Assembly: GCA_017500935.1 (NCBI GenBank)
Contig: JAFVXW010000085.1
Location: forward strand, 124,001-188,000
Origin: Lachnospiraceae bacterium
GTDB taxonomy: Bacteria; Bacillota; Clostridia; Lachnospirales; Lachnospiraceae
Length of the DNA stretch: 64,000 nucleotides
Direction: 5' to 3'
In this document: in pieces, positions 50,767 to 60,229 of the stretch
Numbering within the stretch: position 1 is the first letter of the stretch
How the letters are laid out: each line of letters opens with the position of its first letter
Made by a program: the position numbers and the translations under genes
Notes under the pieces: generated by a model
What the model saw: the letters and a program-made list of their open reading frames with translations, nothing else
Databases searched by the model: none
Told to the model about the DNA's origin: nothing

Positions 50767-53625
50767 TTATTTATAAAATACGATCCATTTTTCCACAGTA
50801 TCTGCATCCACTGTAACCACGGTGCTGCCTTCTTCTGTTGCATAGGAATATTCCTTTTCCATATCCAGCACATGATTTTTGCACAATACACATTTCATAC
50901 CGGCAGCATCAAAAGGAAGCCGCATTTCGACAGCCTTGCTGCATTTTACCACATAAGCCTGCTGAATCTCTTCATCCAACACATTTTCAGGAAGTCTGCC
51001 CCATACAATATTAACAGGCTCCTTTGTCAGACAGTATTCCCTGCCGTCAATCCTGATCCCCTGGGTATTTCTTCCCACCAGGCCGCAAAGTCCTTCCTCA
51101 TCATTGTACATATAGGTAACAATGCCTTCACCGCGATAGGTTACCTTATGACCGGACAATTCTGCCTCGTCCAGACAGATACTATGGTCAGGCAATTCTA
51201 CGGACTGCATAAACTGATTGTCTATTTCTTCATCCCGATAAAACGTACGCCGCCATCCAAGTTCCCTGAAATTACGGAAATGATTGCAAAGGGTAACTGC
51301 ACCGTTGGGGAAACGATTGTAAAGATATCTGCTTTCCGCCGGTCTGGAAGAAATTTCGCAGCCTTTTTCTTCATAGGCTCCCAATGCACAAAGCACTGAG
51401 AACAATGTATGAATATCCTCCCCTGTAGAACCGGATTGATCATCCCGCACTCTGAATCCAAGATAAAGTGCCTTGCCGCCGCCGGGATACTGTTTCATTG
51501 TTCCGACTGTTTTACCGGCAAGTGAAGCAATCTGCATACCCTCTTTGGCACATACGGGATACACATGATCCGGGAAAAGATCTGTTAAAATCGGCATATC
51601 TTCTACATTTTCCAAACCGTCAAACCGAATCTGCATACCACCGGCTTTCAATCCGCGATTTTCAAATTCCAAATGTCCGACACCGAAGATCTGCTTCCAA
51701 AGTTCCAGCTCTCCGTTGCCCTGCTGCAATGCAGGCATGGAACACCAGATAACTTTACCGCCCGCCTCTGCGTAAGCCTTCAGCAGTTTTAATGCTTCTG
51801 CAGACATCAAGGGTGCAAACAATACAACAAGAGCCCGATACCCCCGGCCATTCACCTTCAAGATCTCTCCATCGGGCTTCCCGGCATATTCCAGCAATTT
51901 TTCTTCTGTTATGTAGTCCGTATACCCATACTGCACAGTCCAGTTGCCGAATCTTTCCTCAAGATAATTCAGATCCATGGGACAAACCGTCAAAACATCC
52001 GAAATTCTTGCGGAATATCCCTGTATCATATAGTGACCCCACTCATGACTTTTGCTGTAATATGCATAGTGCCCATAGGTTTGTCCGATTTCCATCTGAC
52101 GTTCTTTTATCTGATCCGGAGATCCCCAGATACAATAATATGCATAGCCAAACGGATTCAGTGCAGCAAGACCGGATGTATATGCTGCCCCATAATAGTT
52201 TCTGTCCAGATATCCGCCCTCCGGAATATCTGTTCCCACAGCCCAGAAATACTCATTCCACTTAAAATGATCATTGCAGGCCGAAATATTTTCCCTGTTT
52301 GCCGCAGACCAGACAAATTCCGGTGTATAGTCATACAGCGAATGCTCTTCTGCAAACGGATCCTCATAGTCGGATTCGCGATAAAATGCATCGCAGGTAG
52401 GAGACTCTTCCCACGTAGAATGACCGGTTGTTACGATATCATGCCCATACAATTCCTTTGCATAATCTCTTGCGGTCCGGCACAGATCCACCACCTGACG
52501 GTGAAGCAATTCAAAGTAATCTTTTCTGAATTTCCAGGTTCTTACAATATCTTCCCTGTTTTTTCCCATTACATGCTGTGCCGGAAGACGTCCTTCTCCA
52601 TCTCCCAGAAAATCGTGGTGCATATATGTAAAATATACCAGATATTTGGCAAAATCCTCATACTGCGCACCATATTTGGCAGCATACGTCCTGGCCATGG
52701 AATCCGTCATATATCTGGCTGTAACTTCTGTTTCTGCCCAGTGCTGGATTCTGTCCCAGTCAAACTGGATATGCATCTCGTCTGAGTAGATTCCGTCGTA
52801 AGTGATTCCTGCTTCTTTATGCAGATCAATGATGGATTTCATATAATCCAGGGCATCCTCTGCAAAATAATCGACCTCCAGTGTATCATAAATAACGACT
52901 GCCAAAAAACGATTTTTTCCGCAGGATGTCTTTCCGCTGATCCGGATATTACCATGTCCGTAACCTTCCTTTGATACATGGATACTTTCCTGATCCACCT
53001 GATATTCAACGGTATCAGAAATATCTACGATTTCGTTCTCATTGACATAGTAAAAGGCAGTATCTCCGATTCGCTCTTCTTCAAATGCAAATGCCTTTAC
53101 GGAATGAAGCTTCACCTTTGCCGGACCTTTGTTATTGGTCCACTGGGTCTGAAAATCCATGTCCGTCTGATAAGTGCCGTCTTCAAGGATCATTCCCTCC
53201 TGAAACTGCATGCACTGACCGGTCTTTTCATGGGTCTGTACATAGCCGCCTCCTATATCCAGAGGAGATACAATACTGGCACCCAGGTTCATTCCGTACT
53301 CTTTTGCAATATCATGAATGACCTTATATGCCTTTATCGTCATGGGTGAGTCCGGATAATTTTCTCTGCTGTCTCCGCCGAAGAAAAAGTCATAATAAAC
53401 ATCCAGCCGCTTGGCGCCATTAGCCTGCCCCTCTTTACAAATGTCAATAAAGGAAACTTTAGTGTCGTAGGTGGCATCTACCTCATAAGAAAAACCTTTT
53501 TCTTCATTTTCCATCAATGGCTGATTGGGATCCTCTATGATGCGCTCCAGCATATCCTCTCCCATTAGCGTCAGCATTGCAACAGGATCAAATATTCTAT
53601 GAATTTCTTCTTTCAAAATCTTCAT
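50767..53625 (-). CDS. Unassigned large glycosidase-like protein (952 aa)
   Basis: Family not recognised. A 952-residue intracellular protein. The first 600 residues look like a TIM-barrel catalytic region: KRLDVYYDFFFGGDSRENYP, MNLGASIVSPLDIGGGY, then the inserted beta region, then GITYDGIYSDEMHIQFDWDR with a likely catalytic Asp-Glu pair, and VTTGHSTWEESPTCD. A GH42-type Rossmann-like domain follows (about 600-760; RALVVLFAPLMSAEALKLLKAYAEAGGKVIW; KALYLGFRVRDDQ), then a beta-rich C-terminus (about 780-952). It is the last gene of the arabinofuranoside import operon, directly after GH51 (26 bases), so its substrate is likely a side-chain-bearing arabinoside. Nothing in the sequence tells the specificity. 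Confidence 0.6.
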   Translation of the reverse strand: MKILKEEIHRIFDPVAMLTLMGEDMLERIIEDPNQPLMENEEKGFSYEVDATYDTKVSFIDICKEGQANGAKRLDVYYDFFFGGDSRENYPDSPMTIKAYKVIHDIAKEYGMNLGASIVSPLDIGGGYVQTHEKTGQCMQFQEGMILEDGTYQTDMDFQTQWTNNKGPAKVKLHSVKAFAFEEERIGDTAFYYVNENEIVDISDTVEYQVDQESIHVSKEGYGHGNIRISGKTSCGKNRFLAVVIYDTLEVDYFAEDALDYMKSIIDLHKEAGITYDGIYSDEMHIQFDWDRIQHWAETEVTARYMTDSMARTYAAKYGAQYEDFAKYLVYFTYMHHDFLGDGEGRLPAQHVMGKNREDIVRTWKFRKDYFELLHRQVVDLCRTARDYAKELYGHDIVTTGHSTWEESPTCDAFYRESDYEDPFAEEHSLYDYTPEFVWSAANRENISACNDHFKWNEYFWAVGTDIPEGGYLDRNYYGAAYTSGLAALNPFGYAYYCIWGSPDQIKERQMEIGQTYGHYAYYSKSHEWGHYMIQGYSARISDVLTVCPMDLNYLEERFGNWTVQYGYTDYITEEKLLEYAGKPDGEILKVNGRGYRALVVLFAPLMSAEALKLLKAYAEAGGKVIWCSMPALQQGNGELELWKQIFGVGHLEFENRGLKAGGMQIRFDGLENVEDMPILTDLFPDHVYPVCAKEGMQIASLAGKTVGTMKQYPGGGKALYLGFRVRDDQSGSTGEDIHTLFSVLCALGAYEEKGCEISSRPAESRYLYNRFPNGAVTLCNHFRNFRELGWRRTFYRDEEIDNQFMQSVELPDHSICLDEAELSGHKVTYRGEGIVTYMYNDEEGLCGLVGRNTQGIRIDGREYCLTKEPVNIVWGRLPENVLDEEIQQAYVVKCSKAVEMRLPFDAAGMKCVLCKNHVLDMEKEYSYATEEGSTVVTVDADTVEKWIVFYK

Positions 53626-53651
53626 ACAAACACTGCCTCCCTTTACACTTC

Positions 53652-55547
53652 CTACTGTGCCTTACAAACGATCACCGCCAGCGAATAAGGCGGCATCTCC
53701 ATACCAAGCCCTTCTCCGTCGGATTCCATAGATATCGGTGTTGCCGCAACATAATCCGGATACAGCAAACTGTTTGTATCCTTTTCATTTCCGGAAGCCA
53801 GCAACAGCGCTTCTTCTTTTATCAATCTGTGCTCCGGCATTCTAAGTACAACCTCTGTACTTTCCGGGCCGAAATTTGCCATTTTTATAATGCATCTGTC
53901 ATTTTTTTCACCCGCTGTAACATACAGATTCGTCGCCGCACTTTCCTCTATCATACCATTGGTCTGATAAACCCGGTCTACCGTATATTCACAAAAGAGT
54001 CTCATCACCTCATAGGCCGGTATTCCGTACACATGTCTGCCATCAAAGTTAATCAGATTCACATCCCAGGCTTTGCCTTCCTCCCTGGCAAACAGGGGGG
54101 CGTAGGATGCCATACGCACCGTATTGCATAGATTTTCCAGACGGATCATAAATACTGCTTCCGAAATCGCGCTTAAAACATTTCCTTTTCCGATTTCATC
54201 TTTATTTTGAGAGCCGCCTGACCAGCATGCAAATTCTCCAATATATACCGGTATCGTTTCCTTTTCATACTGCCTAAAAATATCATGATCAGAAGGAAAC
54301 TGCTGCGGTCTGGGATAATAGTGATCATCCACCATTTCCAGCTTTGCTCCTGCAACCCGCTCATTTGCAATGAATGTTAACGCCGGATATTTTACCTTCA
54401 GGACCTCATAAAACTTCTTATATCGGTATGCGTAATCTTCTCCGTAATTTTCATTTCCTATTTCCACATACTTCAGGTTAAAAGGAGCCGGATGTCCATC
54501 TGCAGCTCTGAGTGCACCGTACTCTGTAGATACATCACCTATAATATACTCAATTGCATTTTCTGCATTTTTCAGCCAGTACTCCAGCGTTTCTTCTTTT
54601 GCCACTTCCCCTTTTCTGCTCTGACATGCCATACCGCAGTTCACAACATACATGATCTCTGTATCCAGATCCTCTGCCAACTGGCACATTTCCAAAATCC
54701 CCAGTCCGTCTGTAGTGCGATAATTCCACAAACTGTAATGTCCCGGACGATCTTCGGCCGGTCCTCTGGTCCGTTCCCAGTGAATGGCATTATCCAGTGT
54801 CATTCCTTCCACAACACATCCCCCGGGGAAACGCAAAAAGCCAGGATGCAGCGCCTTAAGCATCTCCACCAGATCTCTTCTGAAACCATAGGGACGCTCG
54901 TTGTATGTATCCTCCGGAAACAGTGTGACAAAATCCACGTAAAGAATCCCTGCTTCTTCCACTTCAATAAAGAAATGTGCCGTTTTGTTTTCTGCAGGAC
55001 ACTGCATCTGAAAGAACAGCTTTTCAAAACTTTTACCCACCTGCAGACTCTGACTGCACACAGCCACACCATTGGGATACATCAATCCCACTTTGACTGC
55101 AGAAATACCTTCACCGCGTACAATACAAAAACCATAATAAATTTGTTTTTTCAGGGGAATTCCCCAATATCCCTCATTGCATATTCTGACGCCTTTCGCA
55201 GCATTCACAACACTAAGGCGCAGCTGCTCTGCACATTTGGAATTGCGCGGTTTTTCCTCTGTAAGATCCATGCAAGCGATTGCCGACGAAGACTTTTTCA
55301 AATACCATCCGGGCAATAAATCAGTACGATCAAACGAAAGTTCAAATCCGTTTTTGGAAATAACTTTTCCATCCGCATAAATAAATCCTTCCGGTATCTT
55401 TATGTCGGCAAAATTGCGATTACGAATCAGCTCTGCATATAGTCCCCCGTCTCCGGCATGATTGATTTCTTCAAAAAAGAGTCCCCACATTCCCGGATTC
55501 ATTTTTCCGATCATATGCTTATCATCAATCATAATCTCTTTTTTCAT
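53652..55547 (-). CDS. GH51 alpha-L-arabinofuranosidase
   Basis: A 631-residue retaining arabinofuranosidase of family GH51. Marks include MWGLFFEEINHAGDGGLYAELI at the N-terminus, LRFPGGCVVEG, the acid/base glutamate in VEIGNENYG (Glu366) and the nucleophile in VYIGEFA (Glu438). A carbohydrate-binding-like insert occupies about residues 60-210 and a beta domain closes the protein. Lacking a signal peptide, it should remove alpha-L-arabinofuranose from imported arabinan or arabinoxylan oligosaccharides. GGAG lies 6 bases before the ATG, which is 16 bases after the permease stop. Operon order: isomerase-like, binding protein, two permeases, GH51, unassigned glycosidase. Confidence 0.95.
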   Translation of the reverse strand: MKKEIMIDDKHMIGKMNPGMWGLFFEEINHAGDGGLYAELIRNRNFADIKIPEGFIYADGKVISKNGFELSFDRTDLLPGWYLKKSSSAIACMDLTEEKPRNSKCAEQLRLSVVNAAKGVRICNEGYWGIPLKKQIYYGFCIVRGEGISAVKVGLMYPNGVAVCSQSLQVGKSFEKLFFQMQCPAENKTAHFFIEVEEAGILYVDFVTLFPEDTYNERPYGFRRDLVEMLKALHPGFLRFPGGCVVEGMTLDNAIHWERTRGPAEDRPGHYSLWNYRTTDGLGILEMCQLAEDLDTEIMYVVNCGMACQSRKGEVAKEETLEYWLKNAENAIEYIIGDVSTEYGALRAADGHPAPFNLKYVEIGNENYGEDYAYRYKKFYEVLKVKYPALTFIANERVAGAKLEMVDDHYYPRPQQFPSDHDIFRQYEKETIPVYIGEFACWSGGSQNKDEIGKGNVLSAISEAVFMIRLENLCNTVRMASYAPLFAREEGKAWDVNLINFDGRHVYGIPAYEVMRLFCEYTVDRVYQTNGMIEESAATNLYVTAGEKNDRCIIKMANFGPESTEVVLRMPEHRLIKEEALLLASGNEKDTNSLLYPDYVAATPISMESDGEGLGMEMPPYSLAVIVCKAQ

Positions 55548-55563
55548 AAATCACTCCATTATG

Positions 55564-56409
55564 TCAGCCTTTTATAGCTCCTGCGGTCAAACCTTCCATG
55601 TACAATCTTGATGTAAAGCAGAATAAAATCAGCAGCGGGATCGATGCAATAATATAACCTGCATATACAATACCCATACCGGATGAAGCATTTGTGGAAG
55701 TGAACACCTTAAGTACAACCGTTACCAGCTGCTTGTCGTTGGATTCAATAACCATCATGGGCCAAATGTAATCATTATAATAGTCCACTACCTTCATGAT
55801 CGCAACGGTAGAAAGGATCGGCTTAATCAAAGGTACTCCCACATAACGCAGCATGAGCAGATCTCCGCATCCCTCCATTTTAGCCGCCTCAAACAAATCT
55901 GACGGCAGTGCCTCAATGGCATTTCTGCAAAGAATGGTTCCCATAACGCTGCCTCCTGCAATCCACGGAAAGATTACTGCCCACCGGGTATTTAACATAC
56001 CATACTCAATGATCAGGTTATAATTTGCGGCCAGACTCAGGCTTCCGGGAACCATCATCAGTACCAGAATCGCCATATAAAGGAAATCCTTGCCAAGAAA
56101 CTTTTTTGTTCCGAAGACAAACCCTGACATTGTACTTATAACGAGCACCCCGATAACCGCCACAGCGATCATCATCAGTGTATTGAACATATTTCCCGAC
56201 AGATAGTCAAATCCCAGAATATAGTTACTCCAGATGATCTTCTTGGGCATACCAAAAAAATCATTATAGATTTCCCAATTGGTCTTGGTAGACAAAAAGA
56301 GCGTCAGCAGAATCGGTACAAAGGACAACAAAAGGAAGATGAGCAAAACGATTTCTATGATTGTCTGGAAACGAAATTCTCTTAATTTCTTTTTATTGAT
56401 CTTAATCAT
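55564..56409 (-). CDS. ABC sugar permease (MalG/AraQ-type)
   Basis: A 281-residue inner-membrane component of a carbohydrate ABC importer (CUT1 type) with six helices. The EAA loop LFEAAKMEGCGDLLMLRYVG is intact and the C-terminus ends GLTAGAIKG, the usual close of this family. The start lies one base after the stop of the propeller-permease, and its GGAGG is inside that gene's end, so the two permeases are translationally coupled. No ATPase gene is present in the operon; clostridial CUT1 systems commonly share an MsmK/MsmX-type ATPase encoded elsewhere. Confidence 0.93.
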   Translation of the reverse strand: MIKINKKKLREFRFQTIIEIVLLIFLLLSFVPILLTLFLSTKTNWEIYNDFFGMPKKIIWSNYILGFDYLSGNMFNTLMMIAVAVIGVLVISTMSGFVFGTKKFLGKDFLYMAILVLMMVPGSLSLAANYNLIIEYGMLNTRWAVIFPWIAGGSVMGTILCRNAIEALPSDLFEAAKMEGCGDLLMLRYVGVPLIKPILSTVAIMKVVDYYNDYIWPMMVIESNDKQLVTVVLKVFTSTNASSGMGIVYAGYIIASIPLLILFCFTSRLYMEGLTAGAIKG

Positions 56410-56410
56410 A

Positions 56411-58390
56411 TCAATACTCCTCCTTCTTGCTTATTTTATTGCCAATCAGCAGAATAGCCAATGTAAATACCAATAATACAACGCCCATAGCCGATGCATA
56501 TCCATATTTGCCGAACTGGGATACATTGAGATATAATTCCAATGCCGGTACATATGTAGATGTTCCGGGGCCGCCGCCGGTCATGATATAAATCGTACTG
56601 TAATCCTGTATGGAACTGATAAATGTCAGCATCACCATAAGGCTGATCTGCGGTTTGATCAACGGAAGCTGTATCTTCCACAATATCTGCCACTTATTTC
56701 CGCCGTCAATCAGGGCAGATTCGGTAATCCCTTCACCAATATTGCCTAAAGCACCATAATAAAGAAGCATGGGCAAAGCTCCCACAAACGGAAATCCTAC
56801 AAATATGATCGCCCACAAAGCAATCTTGGCATCTCCCAGCCATACACGCTGCAGATGCGCCAGATTTGCAGACTCCAGCAAATTGTTCAGCAGACCGATC
56901 GTAGGATCATAAATTCTCTGCCACATCATAACATTGACTACACCGGGAACCACAATCGGCAATACAAACAAAAAGCGGTGCAGATATTTTCTTTTGTCCC
57001 CTTTTATATTATATATCAGCCATGCGATCAGTATCGGAACCGTTAAAATCTTAAGCAGATTTGTAGCCAAAATGATCAGCAGATTTTTAATTCCGATAAA
57101 GAAATAACCATCCTTCAAAATAGCCGCAAAATTTTGTAATCCCACAAAATCCATATCTGCCAGTGTATAATTATCCTTCGACCAGTTTGTGAAGGCCCTG
57201 CTCAAACCTATATATATGCCGCGGTAAGAGAAGAAAAACAGATGGATAAAAAGGGGCGCCAAAAACAGATATGCCATGCGATCTTTCCACAGCCTGAGAA
57301 CAAGCTTCACAACTGCTTTTCTGAGTTTTTCAGTCCCGATCACCAGACAGATAACACCAACTGCTAAAAATACATAAACAGCAGCATTCAGTATTCCGCC
57401 GAATACCTTCATTGCCTCAATCTTTAAAATATTGTCCAGGGAAAGAGTATAAACCTCTTCGCCGAGAGATACAAAATAAATCACACCGTCAGCAGACGCC
57501 GTATCATGGACTCCAATCTCATAATCAGCCATATATATCTGCTGATCCTTCTCATCCATTACAAAAATATAACCCTGTTCAGAACCAACAAATATATTTT
57601 TACCTTCCAGATCCGTACCTACAGCTGAAATATCCGCTCGTATGCTGTTATCCGGAGTGCCTTTTCTGATACAGTTGAGCGCATCATCCAAAACATGATA
57701 AGTACCGCTTAAGTCAATTGCCAGACACTTATCCTGAACACGCTTCATCTGTACCACATCATATCCACATTTGTATTTATCAATAATGCTTCCATCCTCA
57801 GCCATCAGGCTTATCTCGCCTTTTTTATTAGCGACAAGAAGCGTTTTTCCATCTTCACAATATTCGATCTGACGAAGTGTTGTAGACTTGTACTGCGTAT
57901 TATACAGTTCCTCTCCCTCAGCTGAATAAACCAAAAGATTGGATTTGCTGTTGCCTGTATTCGTGATCACCGCGATCCTGGATTCATCCGCATTTACCGC
58001 AATACCTACAAGCATTCTCTTAACATTGATATCTGTCAGCAGACTTCCATCCTTCGTACTGTAGACATAAACATGCTGTCCTTCATTTCCCGCGTAAAGC
58101 TTGTCCATACCCGGACTTACAACCAACTTTCGATATGCACCGCCTGCTTCCGGCGCCTCCCACAATATTTCTTCATTCTGATATGCAGTCAGTCCACCCT
58201 CATGTGTTCCAACATAAATAATGTCATTTTCCGGATCATATGCCAGACTCTGGTTTCTTTCCCCGGTCAATATTTGAGTTTGCTCAACGACATCTGAATC
58301 ATCACTGCTGTAATTTTTTACATATATTGCCGCAATACCAAGAAGTAAACAAACCGCTGCGATAAATAACCAAACTTTGCTATTCTTCAT
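56411..58390 (-). CDS. ABC sugar permease fused to an extracellular beta-propeller
   Basis: A 659-residue fusion. Residues 7-24 are a membrane helix. Residues 35-325 form a series of short beta repeats of the PQQ/WD40 propeller kind (IIYVGTHEGGLTAY, KLYAGNEGQHVYVYSTKDG, LLVANKKGEISLMAEDG, NIFVGSEQGYIFVMDEKD). They should lie outside the membrane. A helix follows (about 328-352), a basic cytoplasmic linker, then a MalF/LacF-type permease (about 372-659) with six helices and the EAA loop ITESALIDGGNKWQILWKIQ. Ordinary CUT1 permeases have about 290-300 residues, so the propeller is an addition. AGAGGA is 7 bases before the ATG. The propeller may bind the substrate or the binding protein; this is inference. 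Confidence 0.88.
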   Translation of the reverse strand: MKNSKVWLFIAAVCLLLGIAAIYVKNYSSDDSDVVEQTQILTGERNQSLAYDPENDIIYVGTHEGGLTAYQNEEILWEAPEAGGAYRKLVVSPGMDKLYAGNEGQHVYVYSTKDGSLLTDINVKRMLVGIAVNADESRIAVITNTGNSKSNLLVYSAEGEELYNTQYKSTTLRQIEYCEDGKTLLVANKKGEISLMAEDGSIIDKYKCGYDVVQMKRVQDKCLAIDLSGTYHVLDDALNCIRKGTPDNSIRADISAVGTDLEGKNIFVGSEQGYIFVMDEKDQQIYMADYEIGVHDTASADGVIYFVSLGEEVYTLSLDNILKIEAMKVFGGILNAAVYVFLAVGVICLVIGTEKLRKAVVKLVLRLWKDRMAYLFLAPLFIHLFFFSYRGIYIGLSRAFTNWSKDNYTLADMDFVGLQNFAAILKDGYFFIGIKNLLIILATNLLKILTVPILIAWLIYNIKGDKRKYLHRFLFVLPIVVPGVVNVMMWQRIYDPTIGLLNNLLESANLAHLQRVWLGDAKIALWAIIFVGFPFVGALPMLLYYGALGNIGEGITESALIDGGNKWQILWKIQLPLIKPQISLMVMLTFISSIQDYSTIYIMTGGGPGTSTYVPALELYLNVSQFGKYGYASAMGVVLLVFTLAILLIGNKISKKEEY

Positions 58391-58433
58391 GCTGCTATCC
58401 TCTTACATCAAAACGGACTCCTTCTTTTTCAAA

Positions 58434-58464
58434 TGGGACATGGCCCCATTGTTACCATGTCCCA
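58434..58464 (-). promoter_or_regulatory. Hairpin between binding-protein and permease genes
   Basis: A 10-bp stem TGGGACATGG / CCATGTCCCA in the 101-base gap, without a proper T-run. Such hairpins often protect the 3' end of binding-protein mRNA or partly terminate, so that binding protein outnumbers permease. Confidence 0.6.
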
Positions 58465-58491
58465 TAATGTATGATCTGTTATATCATGATT

Positions 58492-60174
58492 TTAGAATCC
58501 TGCAGGTGCAGCCGCCGGATTTTCAGCATCTGCATCACTGATATTCAATATCTGCATCAAACCGGGGAGATATGTATCCATGTTTTCCTGTGCACGATCC
58601 AGGAACTCGTCTGTTTCAATCTCACCCATGAAATAGGAATATGTATTGTTATAAAATTCTCTTGCAGATTCCTCTACATAAGGAACACCGGTTGCGAATA
58701 CGTTTGCATAACCGTTTGCAACGCTGCCGAGGTATTCAACTTCTTCAAACGCTTTGGCGATCTCTTCCGGATAAACCACATCATGTACCAGTACAGGACC
58801 ATCAATAATACCGCCTGCACCCAGTAATGCTTCCAGATAAATGCTCATACCTTCCGCACTGGAGTAATACATCATGAAATCCATTACCAGATCATTGTGT
58901 TCCTGATCCTTTGACAATACAGTAAGGTTCTGTGTAGGACCTTCAATGGTTCTTGCTTCCGCTTCAAACGCATCACCAGTCATACTGGGCATAGAGAAGG
59001 TTCCCAGTGTAAAGATCTCGCCTGAAATCTCTTCTCCGTTTTCATTCACGTAACTGCCGGACTCCTTGAATTCTTCCATCATTCTCATGTAATCAATAAT
59101 GCCCCAGCCGCCATTGATCATCATAGCTGCTTTGCCCTGATAAAATACATTTGCCACGTTGTCAAATCCAGTTCCAAACATTGCTTCTCCACCAGCATAT
59201 CCGGGGAATACCTTTGCAAAGTTTGTCCACATAGCAGCGTTTTCTTCTGTATCCAGAGAGTAGGTTCCATCCTTGCAGGCTGCCACAACTCGAACAATAT
59301 TCTGTGTTACTTCACTTGTTGCATCATTCCAGGGATCGTTTACATCATAACTCCATGCGCCGTCAATATCGGGATCATAACAGTAATCGCCTTCCTGCGC
59401 TCTGTATACATTGATCAGAGAACGGGTGATCTGATCTGTATATACCTGTGTTAACCACTTAAATGTCATGGTTGTAAAGCTGAAATAATCACCATCGATC
59501 GTAATCGGCTGATATCCGGCTGCCTGCAGCTTTTCGCAGACTGCGATCAATTCGTCCCATGTTTCAGGAGGTTCTACACCCGCTTTTTCAAAGATTTCCA
59601 CATTGTACATCCACATAACCTGTGTGGAATTTAAAGACAATGTGTCCTGTTCTCCAGTCACCAATGAAGTACCAACAGCAGTGGCATCAAACTGATCTCT
59701 CCAGATGCCGCCGGAATACGGGCTTTCCAGATCCAGGTAATCTGCGTAATCCAACATATCCAATGCGCTGGCATTTCCAAGACCAAACTCAGCAATGTCA
59801 ACTGCAGGATCTGTTGAGTTTACAACAGTGGTAACCCAGTCGGCATAACTTTCTGAATCTTTCAGATCAATTACGATATCCACATCCGGATGCATTTCAC
59901 GATATGCTACACTTACAGCTTTCCAGCCTTCTTCCGCGCCGGCTCTTGCGGGAACACATACAGTGATCGTTCCGCTCAGTTCCTCTGCGACTTCCTCAAC
60001 GACTTCCTCAACTGTTTCCTCAACAGGTTCCTCTGCAGGTTTCTCTGCAACTTCACTCTGCTGCGGTTCCTGTGTACTGGTTTTTACCTCTTCGCCATCG
60101 TTACCGCATCCTGATAATAAGGAAAGTCCCATAGCAGCACAAAGCAGCATTGCCATTACCTTTTTTGTCTTCAT
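58492..60174 (-). CDS. ABC sugar-binding lipoprotein
   Basis: A 560-residue family-1 type solute-binding lipoprotein (lipobox LLSGC, Cys23). A long acidic stalk of Glu/Val repeats (about 36-66, EEPVEETVEEVVEEVAEE) is followed by the binding domain: GTITVCVPARAG, FGLGNASALDMLDYADYLDLE, then YNVEIFEKAGVEPPETWDELIAVCEKL and the GKAAMMINGGWGI segment typical of CUT1 binding proteins. GGAGG is 8 bases before the ATG. It belongs with the two permeases downstream and very probably binds an arabinose-containing oligosaccharide, judged by GH51 in the same operon. Confidence 0.93.
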   Translation of the reverse strand: MKTKKVMAMLLCAAMGLSLLSGCGNDGEEVKTSTQEPQQSEVAEKPAEEPVEETVEEVVEEVAEELSGTITVCVPARAGAEEGWKAVSVAYREMHPDVDIVIDLKDSESYADWVTTVVNSTDPAVDIAEFGLGNASALDMLDYADYLDLESPYSGGIWRDQFDATAVGTSLVTGEQDTLSLNSTQVMWMYNVEIFEKAGVEPPETWDELIAVCEKLQAAGYQPITIDGDYFSFTTMTFKWLTQVYTDQITRSLINVYRAQEGDYCYDPDIDGAWSYDVNDPWNDATSEVTQNIVRVVAACKDGTYSLDTEENAAMWTNFAKVFPGYAGGEAMFGTGFDNVANVFYQGKAAMMINGGWGIIDYMRMMEEFKESGSYVNENGEEISGEIFTLGTFSMPSMTGDAFEAEARTIEGPTQNLTVLSKDQEHNDLVMDFMMYYSSAEGMSIYLEALLGAGGIIDGPVLVHDVVYPEEIAKAFEEVEYLGSVANGYANVFATGVPYVEESAREFYNNTYSYFMGEIETDEFLDRAQENMDTYLPGLMQILNISDADAENPAAAPAGF

Positions 60175-60229
60175 CCTTATTTCCTCCCTTGAATATTTAT
60201 TTCAAATCCCTTTGGATCCAAAACCGTAC

